Source: Dromiciops gliroides
Taxonomy: Eukaryota > Chordata > Mammalia > Microbiotheria > Microbiotheriidae
Reading direction: 5' to 3'
Assembly (NCBI RefSeq): GCF_019393635.1
Contig: NC_057861.1
Coordinates: 546,812,711-546,876,710 of the forward strand
DNA length: 64,000 nucleotides
The position numbers and the translations under genes are program-made. Numbering within the stretch: the first letter of the stretch is position 1; each line of letters opens with the position of its first letter. A model generated the notes under the pieces. The model searched no databases. It saw only the letters and a program-made list of their open reading frames with translations, and had not been told where the DNA came from. Positions 53,484-62,114 of the stretch are shown piece by piece.

Positions 53484-56400
53484 AAGCAAGCAAGCGAGCA
53501 CATGGCTCCAAGCAGAGTTCAGAAACTTTACATTACCTAAAGAGAGAGAGAGGACAACCTTCCTCAGCTAGCGTCCACCCAGAATGGCATTCACCTTGTG
53601 ATCTTAGTCTTTTTTCCACTTCTGATAGAGGTGACTCTTACACACTGATCAAAGATAATTGGCTATAATCATTCAATTCCATTGGTTGACATGACTTGAG
53701 GGTGGTCCATATTAAAATGAGCTGTACTATGATCTAATGATGTAATGACTTAATGGGGAAGTGTGCAAAAAGACCATCTTTGAAGGACAAGGCAAGATGA
53801 AGTCTAGGTCTGGTTTCTATCTCTACTTTATTGAGTTAGTCTGATTTCCATTTCTATCGCTCCACTCATGGGCTCCTGGGATGGTCCCAAAAGAGATTAG
53901 CTAAAGTTTCTGAGCTAAGCCTTCTAGTAGGGTGGGGGGTCCCTGTGTCCTCCAAAAGTTCATTATTAATAATTTTTTTCTCATGCCTACTAGGACTTGG
54001 GAGTCCACAGGACAAAGTTGGATAGGACTTTGGTGCTCATATAGAGAGGAGGATGGCAGGCAGGTACCCTAAGTTAGGCAAATCAGTGGCCAAAACCAGA
54101 CCAATCAATTCCAAAGTTGTTAAGTAGAGAGCCATGGGTCTAGGCACAGAAGAGAAAGTAATGTAGATCTAGGCTACTAATAATAACTCACATTTATGTA
54201 TCACTTTAAGGCTTATAAGAGTACTTTCCTCACCTTCCTTGTAACTTATAGCCTTAGAGAATTAGCTTAGAAGAATACTAAGAGGTTAAGTGAGTTGTCT
54301 AGGAGCACACAGCCAGTATGTGTCATAGAAAGGACTTGAACCCAAGACTTTTTGGCTTTGAGTCTGGCTTTATATCCACTATGCCATGATGTCTCTTTAA
54401 CAGTACAGCAAAGCTTCATGGATTAGAAATACAATTGGCTATCTACTATACCACACCTCTTTTCATTCTGCTCCATACTTCCCAGCCTAATCAGTCTCCT
54501 CACTGGAAACTCAGAATCTACCCCAGGGCTCTGACCTTTCAACTTATTCTGCCAAGATGGTTCCCATAGCACTTCCCAGCTCTCATAATATCCCTGTGAG
54601 CCATAATACCTTCATCTTTCCCCTTTTTTAGCACTCAGATAAATCAACCTCATTTTATAAAAGAGTAATAAGATGAAACTACAGAAGGTTAAGTGATTTG
54701 TTCATGGTTGTGTAACTACTAAATGTCTGAAGCAAGTCCAGAGTCTGAAAAGACTGGGGAGCATGGAGTAAGGAACCCTGGGTAGGAGATGATGGAGTCA
54801 AAGTACCAGGTACTTTGGTACTTGGTGACCAAGGGTTCAGTATCTAGGCACTGGGTACAACAGAAGAGGATGGAGCTGGTCACTGACCCAAAAGCTTTGT
54901 GAGCCATGGATTCTTTGTATCCTGGCTGCCCAGGACCAGAATTGGTTTTGTAGGTAGAGGCAAGTATGTGTCTATCTAGAAGCAATAGATAGTAAAGCAG
55001 CACCCTACAAAACAGTAGGCTCAAGAATAGACAATTGAAAGAGAGATTAAAAATCAAATGGGGGTGGGGGGAAGATAGGTGGCACAGTGGCTAAGCACTG
55101 GCTCTGGATTTAGGAGGACCTGAGTTCAAATCCGGCCTCAGACGCTTGACACTTACTAACTGTGTGACCCTAAGCAAGTCACTTAACCCTCATTGCCCCT
55201 CACCTCAAATCAGTTGGAAATTAAATAATCTGATCCTAAAAAACAAGTGGGTCAAAAAACAAATCATAGAGATAATCAATGATTTCATTAAAGAAAATGA
55301 CAATGGTGAGACAACATACAAAATTTATGGGATGCAACTAAAGCAGTACTTAGGGAAAAATTTATATCCATAACTACTTACATTGATAAAATAGAGAAAA
55401 AGCAGATCAGTGAATTGGGCATGCAACTAAAAAAAACTAAAAAATGAACAAATTAAAAATCCTCAACTAAACACAAATTGGAAAACCTGAAAATCAAAGG
55501 AGAGGTTAATAAAATTGAAAATCAGAAAAACATTGGGCGAAAAAAAAGAAGAAGGCATAGCATGTGGTTATCACAACCCTAGGGAGTGCCTTTAGAAAGT
55601 GGATGGGACAGGGATTAGAAACTCAAGGTCTGGATTTTGCAACCTAATGAGAATGGATTCCTTTTGCTTAATTTTGGTTTCAGTGCTGGGAGAATCAGTT
55701 TGGACAGGAAATGTATAAGCTGACGATATTTGACTTAATCATCAATCTTGCCGTGACTGTATTCATTGAATTTCCTAGAAAGTAAGTATGAGTAATGTTC
55801 TTACTCAACACTATAGCTTTCATTCATCTACTCATTTATTCAACAAACATTTTTCTTAAATTAATTTTTCTTCAATGAATAAACATTTTCTCTCCCTCTC
55901 ACCTACCCCAAATGAAAAAAAAATAATAAAACAAAGCCTTTGTAATAAGTATACATAGTCAAGTAGAATAAATGATGTGTCTCACTCTGCACCGTGAGAA
56001 GTCCATCACCTCTCTGTTAGGAAGTGAGAGCATGCTTCATCATTGGGGTGCTCTGGAATCATGATTAGTTCTTGCATTGCTTAGAGTTCTTAATTCTTTC
56101 AAAGCTGTCTTCAACAAACATATATTAAGCATCTACTATTTGCAATATTTGTGTGTGTATCTGTACATATATAGATAGGCACACACATGCACATATATAT
56201 GCTAAATGTTGGGGAAGATTATGAAGATAAATAAAACACAACTAGCTCAAGGAGCTTACAATCTAGTGGTGGAGATAAGACAAGTAAATAAATAGAATTA
56301 AAGTCCATCATGATCATGTTAGCAGGATATCAGCTGCTATAGTACTATACTCCAATAATCAACTTTATATAGCTTGTATCAAAATAAATTTCTTATATGT

Positions 56401-59400
56401 TGATATACATATATAGTTATATTTCTATGTGATAGTGTATATTTTCTTAAATGTTGTATTTATATAGATTATAAAAATATTTCTTATATATTGTTATATG
56501 TGGTTACATTTCTATAGACGAGTATATACTTTCTTATTATATTTATTATGTAGACTAGCAAAACATTTCTTATAAATTGATAGTTATATTTCCATGTAAT
56601 AATATATATTTTTATACATAATATTTATATAGAACATATAAAACATAAAAAATATATTGATAAAAAGCTATATTTCTATGTAATTGTATATTTTATACAT
56701 ATTTATATAGACTATATGATATATACTTGTATATTATTATTACATATAGTTGTATTTCCATATATAGTAGTATATCTTTTCTTTTTTTTTTTAGTGAGGC
56801 AATTGGGGTTAAGTGACTTGCCCAGGGTCACACAGCTAGTGTTAAGTGTCTGAGGCCAGATTTGAACTCAGGTCCTCCTGACTCTAGGGCCGGTGCTCTA
56901 TCCATTGCGCCACCTAGCTGCCCCATATCTTTTCTTATACATAATATTTATATAGACCATATAAAACACTTAAAATATATTGATATATAGCTATATTTCT
57001 ATGTAATTGTACATTTTATATAGTATATTTATATATACTATATAAAATATACTTATATATTGTTACATAGAGTTATATTTCTACATAATAGCATATATTT
57101 TCTTATTTATAGACTATAGCAAGCATACTTTACAATACAAACATATATTTATATCTTATATATAAAAACATGTGTGTTGGGGCGGCTAGGTGGCACAGTG
57201 GATAGAGCACCGGCCCTGGATTCAGGAGTACCTGAGTTAAAATCCGGCCTCAGACACTTAACACTTACTAGCTGTGTGACCCTGGGCAAGTCACTTAACC
57301 CCAATTGCCTCACTAAAAAACAAAACAAAAACAAACAAAAAAACAAAAAAAAACATGTGTGTTGCTCCTACAAAGATACATTCCAAAGTGAGGATGATAT
57401 CCAGGATGTTACCAGAGATAGGTATAACCAGAAATGATGATGGGGCTGGTTAGATAGTGAGCCCAGGGAATGCCAGCTAGCTGGAGAGTTGCATTGTTAT
57501 GTTCTCTACTCTCCATTGGTTTTTCCCTCATGCTTTATCCCATATAAATATTAAAAGCAGCAGGGGGGGCAGCTAGGTAGCTCAGTGGATAAAGCACTGG
57601 CCTTGGATTCAGGAGGACCTGAGTTCAAATCCAGCCTCAGACACTTGACACTTACTAGCTGTGTGACCTTAGGCAAGTCACTTAACCCCCATTGCCCTAC
57701 CAAAAAAAAAAAAAAAGCAGCAGGGGACAATCTCTAACATGTGTCTTCCAGAGCTGGGGCCCTTAACGTTTTCTGTTTTGTGGATGGCTATTTGGTGAAG
57801 CCTGTGTACCACGCCTCAGAATGAGGCATAAATATACAGGATGAGAAAGCAAACCAGTTATATTGAAATGCATTTGTTAAAATGTTTTAGAAGGCAAGTT
57901 TATGGACCCCAGGTTAAGAACCCTTGCTCTAGAGGATTTATATAAAGATACAGACAGATAGAAAGAGAACCTGCTGTGGGGCAGGAATCGTGCTAAGTGC
58001 TGATGATACAAATCAAAACAGACTGGACATTCTCTGCCCTCAAGAAGCTTCTATTCCAATGGGAGAAGAGAACATAGAGAGGGGTGGGGTGGGATCAACT
58101 ACTTAGAGGGGCGTGGAGAGGGTCTAGAAAGGTTAAGAAGGTCATTTGATAAGAGCTGGCAAAATATTACCTATCAAAGCCCAGGGAGCTAGTACAAATT
58201 TCCAGTGAGGGGACCCATTAAGTTGGGAAGTGATGGATGAGCATGAGAAGTAGCAGTGTAATGGTGTAAAGGGTGTGATGGATGATAGAGAGTTGGCCTC
58301 AAAGCCAGGAAGACCTAGATTCAAGGCCTATCTTTGCCACATACCGGTTGTGTGATCCTGGGTGAGTCATTTAACCTCTTGGTGTTCTAGGCAGAGATGG
58401 TGCCAGCCTGCATTAGTAGATGGGGTTTCTTCTTCTGGGAGTTCTTTGTACCAATGAATTCATAGGTCTATATATCCCTTTGGACAGAATCATACAGGAG
58501 AAGAAGGGATGATCTTAATTGATAGAGAGATAAACTGAATGGATGACATCATGGATCCCCCAAATTATCAAAATATAAATATGTGCAAAAATGTTATAGA
58601 TATGAATGTGTGTTGTAGACAAAGACATTTATTTGTGGATGATGTATGGTGTATGTCTCTGTGTATAGAGACAACTAAGTGGCATAATGGATAGAGTATT
58701 GGGACTAAAGTTGGGAAGGCCAGAGGTCAATCCTGGCCTCAGGTGTATACTAGCTGTGTGATCTTGGGCAAGTCACTTAACCTCTATCTGCCTCAGTTTC
58801 CTCATATGGAAAATGGGGATCATAATAGTACCTGACTCCCAGGATTATTGTGAGGGTCAAATGAAATAGTTGTAAAATACTTTGTAAACCTTTAAGTGCC
58901 ATATAAATGTTGTTATTATTATTATATACCAGGACTCCACAGATTTGCTTCATCTAAGATGGATTTTTTAGTTTTCAAAGTGTATGTGTGTATGTACATG
59001 TAGGTATGTATGTGTGCGTGTATACAAGAAATAAGCATGTTTCCCTAGGGTACTTGATTTCTAGTCTCTGGTCAAATGAGATTCTCTGAGGATCTAAAAA
59101 AAGGGCTTTGAAAGGTCTTCTCCACTGACTTTGAGCTGGAACTATTCATATCTGACCGAGGAACTCCCTGAGCCATATATAAGGTGGGCAGAAGTCCTGC
59201 TGGCCAGTATTTCCTCTGTTCTTCTCCATATGTCTCCTTCCCTTCCCTTCCAATTAATTCAAGGAGGGGCATCTGAGCCTAAATGGCAATAGCTGCAGTG
59301 TCTGCTTCAAAGCCCCCAAATTACTTATAAAGGTTCCCAGTGCTGTAGGTTTATTCTTTTCTAGTTTATCTTTTTTTTTGGAGGGGGGGGAAATGAGGAT

Positions 59401-62051
59401 TAAGTGACCTGCCCAGAGTCACACAGCTAGTAAGTGTCAAGTGTCTGAGGCTGGATTTGAACTCAGGTCCTCCTGACTCCAGGTCCGATCCTCTATTCAT
59501 CACCTAGCTGTCCCCTCAAGTTTATCTTGACCATAAAACACAAATTATCAGGAGTAAGAAAATCCATTACTGTCTTTTTTCTTGTAAACAAGGTTTTGCC
59601 TCTTTGCTGAAAAAGACTTACATTCATAAGTCCTGAGACTCTGCCATCCCATTTATAAGACTGTACCTGGAAACTTTTATGCCGTACTATTGTTGTTGTT
59701 GTTGAGTTGTTTTTCAGTGGTGTCTGAATCTTCGTGATCCTGTTTGGGGTTTTCTTGGCAAAGATACTGGAGTGGTTTGCTATTTCTTTCTCTAGCTCAT
59801 TTTACAGATGAGGAAACTGAGGCAAACAGGGTTTTAAGTGACTTAACCAGGGTCACACAGCTAGAAAGTGTCTGATTTGGACTCAGATCCTCCTAACTCC
59901 AGAGTTGGTGCTCTATCCACAGTGGCACCTAGGTGCCTACCTACTTCTTCTTCCATCCCTAGCCCCAAACAGAGAAATTGGGATGATTTTACAAATCTTT
60001 TATAAAAGATTATTTTAATATTAATAATTTTAATAATATTAAATATTTATGAAATGCTTTTATAAAAGCATTTTTATTTTACAAAAAGTATTCATGACAG
60101 GTTTCTGAATAAGTAACATGTTCTCATGCATTTAAACTGTGATCTAGTGATTTAAAATTAACAGATGACTTTTCAGAAACATCTGTTAGGTATCCTGACA
60201 CAGAACTCCTTTTTTTTTTGCGGGGCAGTGGGGGTTAAGTGACTTGCCCAGGGTCACACAGTAGTAAGTGTCAAGTGTTTGAGGCCAGATTTGAACTCAG
60301 GTACTCCTGAATCCAGGGCCAGTGCTTTATCCACTGCGCCACCTAGCTGCCCCGACACAGAACTTCTAAGTAGCTCGTATATAGAATGTGATCTGTATTT
60401 ATGGTGTGATGTGTATTTAGCACATATCTTCTTTTTTCAAGAGCATTTTGTTCTTTCCCAATTTTTCTCTCAGTATCTTTGAAAGAGTAAAACCAGTCAG
60501 GAAAACCCAAGTTCAAATCCCACTTGAGACATATAATAGCTTTGTGACCTTGGGCAAGTCACTTAACTTCTTTCTGTCTTAGTTCCCTCATCTGTAAAAT
60601 GGGGATAATAATAGCACCTACCTCCCAGGGTTGTTGTGAGGACTAAATGAGATAATATTTGTAAAGCGTTTAGTACAGAGCTTGGCACATAGTAGGTGCT
60701 TAATAAATATTTCCTTCTTTCCTTGTATCTATATCCCTAGCTCTTCACATAGTGTGTGACACTCTATGTCATCTCTTAATGAATCACATTTGCTTTCAGG
60801 TTATTGGTGACCTCCTGTTCTTCCTGGAGATTGATTCGGTACTGGGGGCAACAGGAATTTGCCATTCCTGATAACGTCCTGGGGATAGTTTATGCACAGA
60901 CAATCTGCTGGATTGGATCCTTTTTCTCCCCGCTCCTCCCTGCAATTGCAACTGTCAAGTTCATTATCATCTTTTATGTGAAAGAGGTAATGGCAGAAAT
61001 GAGAGGGGCCTAAAGGTGATAGACAAAGGGGCCTACAGGGTGCCAAGCCCCGAACTAGGTATTCACGGTCCACAGACAGAAACAAAGAGTTCCTGCTCTC
61101 AAATAGTTCACATTTAATTGGGGGAAGCAACGGATACACATCTAAGAAATTATATAAACATGTATCTATAGATACATATACATATGTATAGGTATAACAT
61201 AGTTACTTGGATCTGTCTTGTTTCCCCCAGGAAACCGTGAACTTTAATACATATGCATGTGCACAGGTGTGTATGTATGTATGTGCTGCACACATGTATA
61301 TTTTGTGTATATGTATATGGCATATATATTTATATAGTACAATGCATATATACACATGTTTATATATACAAAGCATGTATGTATATAAATAGTGTAATTT
61401 GTTAACAGAGGGTACCTATTAATGGAGGACTTTAGAAAGATCTGATATAGGAGGTAACCTTTGAGATGAAATTTAAGGGGGGCAGCTTGTCATGGTATTA
61501 TAGATGAGAGGCAATCTGGCCAGACTTGGATTTAGGAACACTCATATTTTGCTTCTGATCAATATTAGTTTTCTGGACATGAGCAAGTTTAACATTTTGA
61601 TGTCACCAGGCAACTCTAGGTTTCATAAGAATTTCTGGTCTGCATGAATGAGGGAGTTTCCATACCGGAAGTTCCTTACAGTGATAAAGGCAGGCCTTTG
61701 AGGTTTTTTTTTTTTTAATCATTCTCCAAATCAGGAAGGGTACATATCCTTGGGTTACATGCATCTAAGTCCTCTCTTCCCTGTCTCTCAGTAGCTCCGG
61801 AAAACGAACAGCACAATTTATGCCACGTTGCTACTTTAATCACCTGGGCTAATGAGCGCCATTGGGACGAGATGATCTCTGCCTCAGTTGAAGGATCAGT
61901 AGGTTGAAGATAGTACCACCTGGGGTCTGACGTCAATTTTCTGCTCACAGACATTAGGAATAATACCTTTTCTTTGCTTTGGAGTCTTAGTAGATATAAC
62001 TGAGTAACTGTTACCCTGATCTTTCCATCTTTCCTTTTTTCCTTCTTTCCT

Positions 62052-62114
<63 letters not shown>

